From NCBI RefSeq assembly GCF_029193595.2, contig NZ_CP135052.1:2356001-2420000 (forward strand): a DNA stretch of 64,000 nucleotides, read 5' to 3'. The position numbers and the translations under genes are program-made. Below are positions 35,934-44,899 of this stretch, piece by piece. The stretch comes from Providencia hangzhouensis. GTDB lineage: Bacteria > Pseudomonadota > Gammaproteobacteria > Enterobacterales > Enterobacteriaceae. The notes beneath the pieces are model-generated. The model had not been told where the DNA came from. It saw only the letters and a list, made by a program, of their open reading frames with translations, and ran no database searches. Numbering within the stretch: position 1 is the stretch's first letter; every line of letters begins with the position of its first letter.

Positions 35934-36196
35934 CTTTTTTATCACCGAAAGCCCTTTTCCTTATAAGTCATTTAAATTTATCGGTTATTACAACAGCATA
36001 TAACGTTTAATTGGCTAGATTGTATTTCATATTGCCAGATTTTTAATTGAGAATGGCACATTAGCATCAGCAAAATATTGTTTTCAATTTTGAGCATTAA
36101 TCACCATATCTCACCACTGTAAATTTAGGTATTTTATAGCTTACAGATAGTCCGAAACAAATATATAACAACAATTAATAAGTTAGGTTGTGAGCC

Positions 36197-37387
36197 ATGT
36201 TATCTAAATTTAATATATCAAACAGTGCATTACTTGCATCGTCTCTGCTCTTAACGATTGGGCGTGGTGCAACATTGCCCTTCATGGCTATTTACCTAAC
36301 CCGTGAATATGAAATGGCTATTGATATTGTCGGTGTTGCAATGTCAATGGCTATGGTGGTTGGTGTTTTATTTAGTATGGGATTTGGTATGTTAGCAGAC
36401 CGCGTTGATAAAAAACGCTGTATGCTATTCGCAGTTATCGCCTTTATTTGTGGGTTTATTGCGATACCTATCGTGAATAATGCTATTTTAGTCATTATTT
36501 TCTTTTCGTTAATAAATTGCTCTTATTCCGTATTCTCAACGGTACTAAAAGCCTATTTTGCAGATACCCTTACGGTTGCATTAAAAGCAAAAATATTTTC
36601 CTTAAATTATACCTTCATTAATATAGGCTGGACTGTTGGTCCTCCCATTGGCACCTGGTTATTAATGTATAGTATTAACTTACCATTCTATTTAGCTGCA
36701 ATTTCAGCCGCTTTTCCAATCTTTTTTATACAACGGTTTGTACAGAGCATAAAACCGATACCATTAGAAGAAGGCCAGACCCGCAAATGGAACCCTGTCT
36801 CTATGCTACGAGACCAAGTGCTGGCATGGTTTATTTTATCAACTTTCTTAGGTTCATTAGTTTTTGGAACTTTTACCACTTGGATATCCCAATATGCCAT
36901 CACCGTTGCTAACAGTGATTTTGCCCAAGTGGTTATCGGTGTTATTTTGCCCGTAAATGCTATTGTCGTAGTGACGTTACAATATACAGTCGGTAAACGT
37001 ATCACTCCAGATAACTTAAGAGAATTGATGACATTAGGTAGTCTATTTTTTATTTTAGGGTTGGCAACCTTTATGTATGCCCATGAAAACTTATACCTAT
37101 GGGCTCTTGGCGCCTTTATTTTCACTTTAGGTGAGTTAATCTACGCCCCTGGCGAATACATGTTAATTGATAGTATTGCTCCAGACGGAATGAAGGCCAG
37201 TTATTTTTCGGCTCAATCTTTAGGGCTACTTGGCGGTGCATTTAATCCGATGTTAACAGGAGTTGTATTAACTGAACTTCCCCCCTATTTTATTTTCATT
37301 ATTCTTATGTTTATTACATTTTTAGCCTGGCTATCCATGCTAAATGGAATGCGTCTAAGAAAAAAACAATTATTAGTTACCCAATAG
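36197..37387 (+). CDS. ydeE: MFS efflux transporter YdeE
   Basis: This 396-residue, 12-helix inner-membrane transporter closely follows E. coli YdeE, a dipeptide and arabinose-associated exporter. The opening SNSALLASSLLLTIGRGATLPF is nearly identical in phase, and the MFS motif A reads GMLADRVDKKR (about 61-71). The later APGEYMLIDSIAP and SYFSAQSLG segments also match. AGGT precedes the ATG by eight bases. It is monocistronic, between the yqhD terminator and the bidirectional hairpin at 37391. Confidence 0.9.
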   Translation: MLSKFNISNSALLASSLLLTIGRGATLPFMAIYLTREYEMAIDIVGVAMSMAMVVGVLFSMGFGMLADRVDKKRCMLFAVIAFICGFIAIPIVNNAILVIIFFSLINCSYSVFSTVLKAYFADTLTVALKAKIFSLNYTFINIGWTVGPPIGTWLLMYSINLPFYLAAISAAFPIFFIQRFVQSIKPIPLEEGQTRKWNPVSMLRDQVLAWFILSTFLGSLVFGTFTTWISQYAITVANSDFAQVVIGVILPVNAIVVVTLQYTVGKRITPDNLRELMTLGSLFFILGLATFMYAHENLYLWALGAFIFTLGELIYAPGEYMLIDSIAPDGMKASYFSAQSLGLLGGAFNPMLTGVVLTELPPYFIFIILMFITFLAWLSMLNGMRLRKKQLLVTQ

Positions 37388-37390
37388 CAT

Positions 37391-37427
37391 TTTTTCTCCA
37401 CTGAAAAACATTTTCGGTGGAGAAAAA
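37391..37427. terminator. Bidirectional terminator
   Basis: Arms TTTTTCTCCACTGAAAA (37391-37407) and TTTTCGGTGGAGAAAAA (37411-37427) pair over 17 bases, with a single G-T wobble and a 3-base loop. It sits between the convergent ydeE and MFS genes and carries T-runs on both strands. Confidence 0.9.
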
Positions 37428-37435
37428 TGACCAAT

Positions 37436-38587
37436 CTACTGCCTTTTTATTCTCTGTCTTATCGGTAAAACTAAACAAATAGCTGAACTCAATAATACAA
37501 TAGTCATGATTATAGAAACCTTAAGATAATTTTTCGAAATAAGTAAAGAAAATATTGGTAATGCAGATAATAAAATCAAGTTGTTAACACTCTCGGATAT
37601 AGACAAGACAAAACCTTTATTCTCTGCACTTTGCCTTGCTAACATTGCGGTGCTTATCGGAGAGGCCAATCCTAACATCCCACCAATAACAGTTAAGCAT
37701 AATCCATGACCAATTAACGAAAGCCATCCACTAAGAAATAAGATAATCGTTACTATGATTATTAAAATAATAACCACGAGTTTTGTATTATTTGATACTT
37801 TAATTTTTTCAATTTTTGCAACTAAGCCATTGCCAAATAATAATCCCATCCCAAATAATCCCATTAAGCTACCAACCTCCGCACTTTCTAAGTGGGATCG
37901 TTGCCTTAATATTTCACCTGCAAGCAAAAATATACAAACTGATACCCCATTCCATAAACCTTTCGCTAATATGAGCCTGATAATGCCTACCGGTTTAATC
38001 GCTTTAAAAGATAATTTTTTTCTGACAGTTTTTTGAGAGTACGGTAGTATAAATAGCCCTATAATGAACACGACTAAGCACCCTATCGCGGTATAAATAA
38101 AAGGGGCGTACCAAGCAAAATACTGGACTGATATCCCTGCAATGATAGGCCCCGTAATAATACCGACAGTCATTCCCATCATAATACTCCCCATTGCTGT
38201 AGCTTGTTTACTTTCACTAATTACATCAGCAATAAGTGCGAAGATAACGGGAACAAGTGCAGCAGAAGCCAATCCTCCGAAGACCCTTAAAACAAGTGCA
38301 GTCAATAGATTAGGTGAAAAAATAATGACTAAACTATCGAGTGATAATAGTAAAAGAGCCATAAGCACAATTTTTCGTCTATCAATTCTATCTGATAAAA
38401 AACCAATAATAGGAGCTGCCAAGGTATAGGCCAACGCATAAGCCGATACCAACCACGTAATTTGGTCAGGTTGAACATGAAATACCGTTGCTAACGGCGA
38501 TAAAATAGCCGACAACATAAATTCTGCGGTACCAACAAGGTATACCGCTACTGCCGACAAAAGCAGTAAGTAATGAGTAGAAGTCAT
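37436..38587 (-). CDS. MFS transporter (DHA1-like)
   Basis: This 383-residue transporter has 12 hydrophobic helices. Motif A is GFLSDRIDRRK (about 62-72), and the helix-5 drug-antiport motif is GSIMMGMTVGIITGPIIAG (about 131-149), with the G-x-x-x-G-P-x-x-G signature of proton-coupled drug exporters. The opening LLLLSAVAVYLVGTAEFM resembles the arabinose/drug efflux (AraJ/YdhP-like) branch. The substrate is unknown. A 7-bp inverted repeat (CCAATCA/TGATTGG, 38620-38640) lies 33 bases upstream of the start and could be an operator. Confidence 0.9.
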   Translation of the reverse strand: MTSTHYLLLLSAVAVYLVGTAEFMLSAILSPLATVFHVQPDQITWLVSAYALAYTLAAPIIGFLSDRIDRRKIVLMALLLLSLDSLVIIFSPNLLTALVLRVFGGLASAALVPVIFALIADVISESKQATAMGSIMMGMTVGIITGPIIAGISVQYFAWYAPFIYTAIGCLVVFIIGLFILPYSQKTVRKKLSFKAIKPVGIIRLILAKGLWNGVSVCIFLLAGEILRQRSHLESAEVGSLMGLFGMGLLFGNGLVAKIEKIKVSNNTKLVVIILIIIVTIILFLSGWLSLIGHGLCLTVIGGMLGLASPISTAMLARQSAENKGFVLSISESVNNLILLSALPIFSLLISKNYLKVSIIMTIVLLSSAICLVLPIRQRIKRQ

Positions 38588-39114
38588 AGTTTTCTCGTTT
38601 TGATATATATTGCATTATCCAATCAGTGCTTATGATTGGTATCGATATGGTTTTATTTAAAAAAAATTAGGGGAGTTTTTTGGCAGTGAGTAGCTAGTTG
38701 TAAGTAACGTTTAAATACTGGAAGTATTGAGATGATTAATTAAGGTAACAAACTGAAAGATAAGAGCGAATAGAGGTCTATTAAATCTTAAACTTTAATT
38801 AAATTCAAGAGATTCCTGCAAAGTTAAATATATATTAACAAATATTCCATCTTCTTAAATTTAGCAAAAATAATTACTATCTGATTTCCTTGTTCCTATG
38901 CATTTAATACGTAATATTACCCATTCAAATACACTAATTCCTACGATTAATCGACTATTAGCCACTTCTATGTCAAAAAAAACTCTCATTATCTATTTTA
39001 TAATGTACAAACAATAACATGATAGTTGCTTCCATATTTGGTTATTAAATCAATAGAATAGTTTATTTAATAATCACATTAAAGCATGTTTAGGCTAACG
39101 GAAGGTATATAAAC
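38588..39114. other. 527-base AT-rich intergenic region
   Basis: This region separates two divergent transporter genes. It contains the CCAATCA-7-TGATTGG dyad at 38620-38640 near the leftward start, and an AAGG ribosome site before the rightward ATG at 39115. I see no conserved frame, RNA fold or repeat in the middle 400 bases. It presumably holds both promoters. Confidence 0.6.
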
Positions 39115-40362
39115 ATGAATATTATCACTCGGCTTAAATTCGTTTCATTTCTACAATTTTTTATCTGGGGATCATGGCTAGTTACTTTTGCATCTTACCT
39201 ATTCAATACATTACATTTCAAAGGCGGTGAAATCGGCTTAATTTTTAGTACATTAGGTATCTCAGCCTTATGCTCACCGATTATCATCGGATTTATTGCA
39301 GATAAAATTGATAACAGAAAACTTGTATACACTACATCACATATCATTTCTGCTGTATTTCTAATCGTAATGGCTCATAGTGATTCAATAACCCTACTAT
39401 TTATTGTGACATTAGTTCATCTAATGTTTTATATTCCAACTATTTCTATTTGTAATAGTATTGTTTTTGAAATGTTGAGCGCTGAAAAGCTCGATTCTGA
39501 TGTTTATTTTCCTAAAATACGCGTTTACGGTACCTTAGGCTTTATTGTCGCTATGTGGACAATTAGCTTATTAAAATTGGAAATGAGTTTTTATCAATTA
39601 TATATTGGTGCTATTGCATCGATTGTACTCAGTATTTTTTCTATTTTCTTTATTTCAACACAGAGCTGTAAAATTGAGAGAAAAGAAGAAAAACCCAGTT
39701 TTAGTTGTCAAAATATTATTTTTCTCTTTAAAAAAGGACGAGTTGCAGTATTTCTATTCTTTGCCATGTTATTAGGCTCTGTTTTACAAATTACCAATAC
39801 CTTTGGCGTTCCCTTTTTACAAGATATGGCATTAATGCCTGAAGCTAGAGGCTCGGTTTTTTCTGAATATCCCACAATCTTTTTATCAATATCGCAATTT
39901 TCAGAAATTATATTTATTTTGCTTTTACCGCTATTACTCAAAAAATTCAAAATTGAAGCTATCCTATTTATGAGTATGATCGCGTGGATTTTACGATTAG
40001 GTTTATTTGCTTACGGTGATTTCACTGTGATTGGTACTATCGCTTTATTTTTATCCATGGTTGTATACGGCTGTGCATTTGATTTCTTTAATATCGCGGG
40101 AGCACTATTCTTAGAAAAAGAAATTGCCCCCGAATTTCGTTCAACAGCACAAGGTGTATTCACCACATTAGTGAACGGTTTTGGCACATTTTTAGGCGCT
40201 GTATTATGTGGATGGGTTATCGAACTTAATACGGTCAATGGTGTGGTGGATTGGAAAACTTTCTGGATGATCTTTACCGGCTACACTGCGAGTTTTACAC
40301 TTTTCTATGTCATTTACTTGTTCTATCCTAAAAATAGTCAACCGAAAACTGCCATTCAATGA
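39115..40362 (+). CDS. Nucleoside:H+ symporter family transporter (NupG/XapB-like)
   Basis: This 415-residue protein has 12 hydrophobic segments. The opening LKFVSFLQFFIWGSWLVTFASYLF matches the start of the nucleoside:H+ symporter family (NupG, XapB). IYVGTLGF is represented by RVYGTLGFIVAMW, and the family's STAQGVFTTLVNGFGTFLG helix follows. These permeases import nucleosides with protons across the inner membrane. No nucleoside hydrolase or phosphorylase adjoins it, so the exact substrate is open. It is followed by a terminator at 40371. Confidence 0.88.
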   Translation: MNIITRLKFVSFLQFFIWGSWLVTFASYLFNTLHFKGGEIGLIFSTLGISALCSPIIIGFIADKIDNRKLVYTTSHIISAVFLIVMAHSDSITLLFIVTLVHLMFYIPTISICNSIVFEMLSAEKLDSDVYFPKIRVYGTLGFIVAMWTISLLKLEMSFYQLYIGAIASIVLSIFSIFFISTQSCKIERKEEKPSFSCQNIIFLFKKGRVAVFLFFAMLLGSVLQITNTFGVPFLQDMALMPEARGSVFSEYPTIFLSISQFSEIIFILLLPLLLKKFKIEAILFMSMIAWILRLGLFAYGDFTVIGTIALFLSMVVYGCAFDFFNIAGALFLEKEIAPEFRSTAQGVFTTLVNGFGTFLGAVLCGWVIELNTVNGVVDWKTFWMIFTGYTASFTLFYVIYLFYPKNSQPKTAIQ

Positions 40363-40370
40363 CTCGTATT

Positions 40371-40406
40371 CCCCTTATTCATGAGCCATATATACAGAAT
40401 AAGGGG
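40371..40406 (+). terminator. Terminator hairpin after the nucleoside-type transporter
   Basis: CCCCTTATTC at 40371-40380 pairs with GAATAAGGGG at 40397-40406 across a 16-base loop. It lies 8 bases past the stop. A second 9-bp stem, TATTTCAAA (40414-40422) with 40431-40439, follows and may serve the opposing ada gene. Neither has a long T-run. Confidence 0.5.
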
Positions 40407-40474
40407 GTTATATTATTTCAAATGTGTGATTTTGAAATAGTCATATTAGGGTTACTCTTCATTTTTAGTGCAAT

Positions 40475-41554
40475 TTAATTATTATCTGCCTTATACTTCG
40501 CCTCTTTTAGCAATAACGCTTGTTTTCGGTCAATACCCCAACGGTAACCAGAAAGATCACCATTACTCCTAACAACACGGTGGCACGGTATTGCTACCGC
40601 TAACATATTTGCACCACAGGCATTAGCTACCGCTCTGACTGCACTAGGCTGGCCAATTTTTTCTGCAATATCACTGTAACTCTTTGTTTCCCCAACTGGG
40701 ATATTACGTAAAGCTTGCCAGACGCGTTGTTGAAATGCAGTACCTTGAATGTCTAATGGTAAATTTAAACCAATTTCAGGCGCCTCAATAAAACCCACCA
40801 CTTGAGCGACTAGTTGTTCAAAGTCGTCATTTCCTCCAATGAGCTCTGCGTTCGGGAATTTATCCTGTAAATTATTCAATAACTGCTCAGGGTCATCCCC
40901 TAACAAAATGGCGCAAACCCCTATCGGACTTTGTGCAACTAATAATGTTCCCAACGAGCAAACCGCAAGAGCAAAATAAATTTTACTGCCTCTTCCTCCT
41001 GATTTCCATTCACTCGGCGTCATGCCTAGTCGTTGAGATGAGGCTTCATAAAAGCGACTATTTGATTGATAACCTGCATCATAAATAGCATCCGTAATTC
41101 GTTTTTTTTCTTGAAGCTGTTGCTGCAATGTTTTATGGCGAAATGCATCCGCATATGCCTTTGGTGTTAACCCTGTCTGTGCTTTAAATAAACGGTGTAA
41201 ATGATAGCGACTCATACCAATATAATCAGCTAACTCTGCCAAGCTCACCGTTTGTTCCTGCTGCTCAATATAACGACAAGCCTTTTCAATTTGTTCTTGA
41301 TAAAATTGGGTTAATTGTGACGTTTCTGTCCGAAAGCGTTTTCCAGCACAGTAGCCTTGTTCAATAGCTTGCTGTTCATTATCGAAAAACTCAACATTAT
41401 CTCTATTTGGTAAACGCCCCGCCGCAGATGGATGGCAATAAATAGCAGAGGTTCTTACACCGTAAACAAAATGACCATCTGCGGATTTATTCCTTTCAAC
41501 CACCGCTTGCCACCTCTGTTCTGGCGTTTTCCACAAATTTTTAGTTATCATCAT
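40475..41554 (-). CDS. ada: Ada: O6-methylguanine-DNA methyltransferase with AraC domain and a degenerate zinc site
   Basis: Ada repairs O6-methylguanine by transfer to a C-terminal Cys and, in E. coli, senses methyl phosphotriesters with Cys38 in an N-terminal zinc site to activate the adaptive response. This 359-residue protein has all three parts: the N-terminal Ada domain (1-80), an AraC helix-turn-helix (SRYHLHRLFKAQTGLTP), and the methyltransferase with active-site PCHRV. Of the four zinc cysteines only the methyl acceptor, Cys40, remains; the others are Ala44, Gly71 and Phe74. Repair by the C-terminal domain should be intact. Sensing is doubtful. Either of two adjacent ATG codons may start it. 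Confidence 0.92.
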   Translation of the reverse strand: MMITKNLWKTPEQRWQAVVERNKSADGHFVYGVRTSAIYCHPSAAGRLPNRDNVEFFDNEQQAIEQGYCAGKRFRTETSQLTQFYQEQIEKACRYIEQQEQTVSLAELADYIGMSRYHLHRLFKAQTGLTPKAYADAFRHKTLQQQLQEKKRITDAIYDAGYQSNSRFYEASSQRLGMTPSEWKSGGRGSKIYFALAVCSLGTLLVAQSPIGVCAILLGDDPEQLLNNLQDKFPNAELIGGNDDFEQLVAQVVGFIEAPEIGLNLPLDIQGTAFQQRVWQALRNIPVGETKSYSDIAEKIGQPSAVRAVANACGANMLAVAIPCHRVVRSNGDLSGYRWGIDRKQALLLKEAKYKADNN

Positions 41555-41728
41555 GTCGCCCTTCGCTGGTTAATTACATTAATTATGACAAACTTCAGTC
41601 CTAAAAAACTCCGAACATTGCTTTTTAATTCTAGCTTTATCCGTCCAGCACAAGGCCATAATTACATGAATTCCAATGTGTTATTGCGTTTATAAAAAGC
41701 ACTCAACAAAAATTGAACCGCATTAGTA

Positions 41729-42658
41729 TTATTTGTTTTTCAGCTCTTTTTGTGCAATGCGTTTTTTAAATCCTGTTAACGTCATTCCTGTATGCCGTTT
41801 AAAGTAGCGACATAAATAAGATGTATCTTCAAAGTTTAATTCATCAGCAATTTGCTTAATGGATAAATTACCAATTTCTAATAATGCTTTTATTTCTAAA
41901 ATAACTTGCCTATCTATTAATACTTTTGGTGGGTCATTAAAAAAAGTTTGACTAATTTTGGACAAGTAGAATGGTGTAATAGACAATTGTTCAGCATAAA
42001 ATTTCACTTCTTTATGCTGCTTACAGTGAGTTGTAATTAAGTCCCAAAAACGCCAACACAGCTGCTCTTGGCGGCTTTTATTTTCTGGTTTTATAGAAAT
42101 GTGTTGTGCATGATTACTGATTTCTAAAAATAAATTTTGTAAATGGTTTTTTAATTGTAATACCCCATATTTACCCCAATTAGACACTATAGCTAAAAGA
42201 ATGTATCTCCAGCTTTCAAACAGTGCAACTTTTTCTAATGGAATTGAAATAACAGGAAAATCATTAAAAAAAGCAAATAATTGATTTGGTAGTACATAGG
42301 CAATTTCTGTTGCTAGCTTTTTATCAATCAACCAATATTCCAAACGAAATTTACGTGATTTGGCTTGCAGCATTGCAAAAGAATCATCGTATAAAATGAT
42401 AATATCGTTTTTGCGTATCAGATGCCGTTTGAAATTAATATTGAAGACTCCATATCCTTGCTCGCATACACAAACCGCCACATAAGATGTTTTAATCGGT
42501 TTAAATTGCATCTCATCCATATTACTTTCACCAATCCGAATGGCTTCAGGTAAATCAATTTGATAATTTTTTAAATGCTGCATGATTGTTGTGTTTTGAT
42601 TTGCTTCATATAACGCCATCATAACAAAAAAGTTGTCATAAGTACCCATAATGTACAA
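41729..42658 (-). CDS. AraC family transcriptional regulator
   Basis: This 309-residue regulator has an N-terminal cupin-like sensing domain of about 190 residues and a C-terminal pair of AraC helix-turn-helices from about 205. The second helix-turn-helix contains IKQIADELNFEDTSYLCRYFKRHTG, with the usual LCRYFKR end. The ligand is unknown. The first codon is TTG at 42658, preceded by AAGGG at a 6-base spacing. An in-frame ATG at 42649 has no site, so TTG is favoured but not proven. It diverges from a GNAT gene across 79 bases and may control it. Confidence 0.92.
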   Translation of the reverse strand: MYIMGTYDNFFVMMALYEANQNTTIMQHLKNYQIDLPEAIRIGESNMDEMQFKPIKTSYVAVCVCEQGYGVFNINFKRHLIRKNDIIILYDDSFAMLQAKSRKFRLEYWLIDKKLATEIAYVLPNQLFAFFNDFPVISIPLEKVALFESWRYILLAIVSNWGKYGVLQLKNHLQNLFLEISNHAQHISIKPENKSRQEQLCWRFWDLITTHCKQHKEVKFYAEQLSITPFYLSKISQTFFNDPPKVLIDRQVILEIKALLEIGNLSIKQIADELNFEDTSYLCRYFKRHTGMTLTGFKKRIAQKELKNK

Positions 42659-42737
42659 GTTATGCCCTTATTTTATTTTCATAAATACCTAAAATAGCCT
42701 TCAAATTAAGGGATACCATAACGGGGAAGATTAGAAA

Positions 42738-43280
42738 ATGGTACTTGCAACAAATAGGTTAGTATTGCGTCCTTGGCAAGAAACAGATGCCGCTGATTTA
42801 TATTTCTATGCAAAAGATGAAAGAATTGGCCCTATCGCAGGTTGGCCTGCTCACAAAAATGAAGAAGAGAGTCTTTCTATCATCAAGAATATTTTTATGC
42901 GAGATGAAATTTACGCGGTAACGTTAAAAAAAGAAAACCAAGCTATTGGCCTGATTGGATTATCATTTAGCCATGAAAGTAATTTTCCCATTGGGGAAAA
43001 TGATGCAGAAGTCAGTTATTGGATTGGTGTACCGTTCTGGGGTAAAGGCCTTATACCAGAGTCAATTAACGCCATCATGCACCATGCATTTACTAATTTG
43101 AAATTAGATAATTTATGGTGTGGTTACTTTCAAGGTAACGAACAATCTAAAATTGCCCAAGAAAAATGCGGCTTCAAATACTATGCAACTCTTGAACCAC
43201 AATTTATTGAATTAATTGGTGAAACTAAGACAGAAGATATTAGTAAAATAACCGCTAAAGAGTGGCAAACTCGACAGTAA
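42738..43280 (+). CDS. GNAT acetyltransferase, RimJ/RimL-like
   Basis: A 180-residue acetyltransferase. The opening TNRLVLRPWQETDAADLY is the RimJ/RimL (Acetyltransf_3) signature, with VSYWIGVPFWGKGLIPESI as the acetyl-CoA motif (WGKGL replaces the usual WGKGYA). The family acetylates N-termini of ribosomal proteins, amino acids, antibiotics or other small molecules; the target here is unknown. It is divergent from the AraC regulator. A weak terminator (GGCCA 43304-43308 with TGGCC 43322-43326, then TTTTTCTT) follows. Confidence 0.9.
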   Translation: MVLATNRLVLRPWQETDAADLYFYAKDERIGPIAGWPAHKNEEESLSIIKNIFMRDEIYAVTLKKENQAIGLIGLSFSHESNFPIGENDAEVSYWIGVPFWGKGLIPESINAIMHHAFTNLKLDNLWCGYFQGNEQSKIAQEKCGFKYYATLEPQFIELIGETKTEDISKITAKEWQTRQ

Positions 43281-43303
43281 TATTTGATTCTATCTATACA
43301 TGT

Positions 43304-43333
43304 GGCCAGCATTTATCTGTTTGGCCTTTTTCT
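43304..43333 (+). terminator. Weak intrinsic terminator after the GNAT gene
   Basis: A 5-bp stem, GGCCA/TGGCC, with a 13-base loop is followed by TTTTTCTT. The stem is short but G/C-rich and the T-run is good. Confidence 0.45.
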
Positions 43334-43456
43334 TATTAATTTATTGTCACAACTCATTTCAATGATGAATAAAATTATTCTACCGTGTTCCTATTAATGC
43401 TATGATTTTTCAATAATTATAAAATTCATACTTTCACTAGGATCACAGGTAAACAC

Positions 43457-44884
43457 ATGCAGGACTATGGTATTTGGACCGTTATCACTCCCATTGTGAC
43501 TATAATTTTGGCGATATTAACTCGCCAAGTCATGCTTTCATTAATGCTAGGAATATTCGTTGGTTTTACTGTCATTAACGATCACAACCTATTATTAGGT
43601 GTGCAAGGTACCGTTGATGGTATTATTGATACATTTTCATCTGCAGGGAATACGCGAACAATTGTCTTTATGGTCATGATCGGAGGGATAATGAGGCTTG
43701 TTGTTGTGACAGGCGGAGTTCGAGCATTAGTTCAGCTACTAACCAATAAGACAAAACTGATTAAAAACCGTAAATCTACCCAGTTTCTTGCCATTATCAT
43801 TACTTCTCTTATTTTTATTGAAAGCTCCATTAACCAATTAGTCGCTGGTGCCTCAACTAAAAATCTAGCACGACAATATGGTGTTGCTCCTGAAAAAATG
43901 TCCTATATTATCCAAACAGCATGTGTTTCTGTTTGTTCCTCCGCCATCATCAATGGTTGGGGTGCAGTAATAATGGGATTAATCGGGGTACAAATTTCCC
44001 AAGGTCTGATTCAAGGCGAGCCCTTTGATATTTTAATTACTTCGATTGGTTACAATTTAATGGCATGGTTATCTATTATAACTATCCTATTCTATGTATT
44101 TACCAATATTTCATGGGGTCCCATGAAAAAAGCTGAAGATAAATATCAACAAAATTTTATTGAGGGGAATATTTCCCAGTTACAAAGCCAAGATAATGAA
44201 GAAGAGATTATTGATCACCCTAACGCTCATTCTTCATTAAACTTCTTTATTCCTATTTTATCTACGGTGTTAATGGTCCCTATCGCACTATATATCACTG
44301 GTGACGGTGACTTTAGCAAAGGAAGTGGTTCGACATCCGTATATTGGGGAGTCATGTTTGGTACTGTGGTATCTTTCTGTTGGTTTATCGGTCGGCGGTT
44401 ACTAAATATTGATGAATTCTTTAAAGAATTATTTATCGGCTACGCCAATATGCTAAAAATCAGCTCAATTATGATCTTAGCGTTCTTGATGGGAAATGTC
44501 TCTGCTGAGTTAAACACGGGAGCCTATATTGCTGAAGTCACTCAAGGAGTTATGGCCCCAGGTTTTTCTATTGGATTTATCTTTATAATTAGCGCCATTA
44601 TGTCTTTAGCAACAGGCACCTCTTGGGGAACTTTCGCGATAATGATACCTATCGGGGTTCAATTAGGTTTATCTGTAGGAATGCCTGTTGAATATATGAT
44701 TGGTGCAGCAATTTCTGGCTCAATATTTGGCGATATGACCTCCCCAATTTCTGCGGATGCTATTGTTGCTTCAATGGCGACAGACTGCGAACATATTGAG
44801 CATATTCGTACTCAAATGCCTTATGCGTTAGTAACTGCCAGTATTGTTCTTGCTATTTACCTTTACCTTGGTTTTTCTTATTAA
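43457..44884 (+). CDS. NhaC family Na+/H+ antiporter-like transporter
   Basis: This 475-residue protein has 11-12 hydrophobic segments and the NhaC/ArsB-type two-repeat layout. IESSINQLVAGASTKNLAR around residues 122-140 and TGTSWGTFAIMIPIGVQLG around 389-407 are the paired polar breaks that bind ions in this superfamily, and GSIFGDMTSPISADAIV is highly characteristic. The family includes true Na+/H+ antiporters and also carboxylate or amino-acid exchangers. Being co-transcribed 15 bases ahead of D-cysteine desulfhydrase, it is a candidate uptake system for the sulfur amino acid that enzyme degrades. Confidence 0.9.
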   Translation: MQDYGIWTVITPIVTIILAILTRQVMLSLMLGIFVGFTVINDHNLLLGVQGTVDGIIDTFSSAGNTRTIVFMVMIGGIMRLVVVTGGVRALVQLLTNKTKLIKNRKSTQFLAIIITSLIFIESSINQLVAGASTKNLARQYGVAPEKMSYIIQTACVSVCSSAIINGWGAVIMGLIGVQISQGLIQGEPFDILITSIGYNLMAWLSIITILFYVFTNISWGPMKKAEDKYQQNFIEGNISQLQSQDNEEEIIDHPNAHSSLNFFIPILSTVLMVPIALYITGDGDFSKGSGSTSVYWGVMFGTVVSFCWFIGRRLLNIDEFFKELFIGYANMLKISSIMILAFLMGNVSAELNTGAYIAEVTQGVMAPGFSIGFIFIISAIMSLATGTSWGTFAIMIPIGVQLGLSVGMPVEYMIGAAISGSIFGDMTSPISADAIVASMATDCEHIEHIRTQMPYALVTASIVLAIYLYLGFSY

Positions 44885-44899
44885 TTATTGGGAGTTTAG

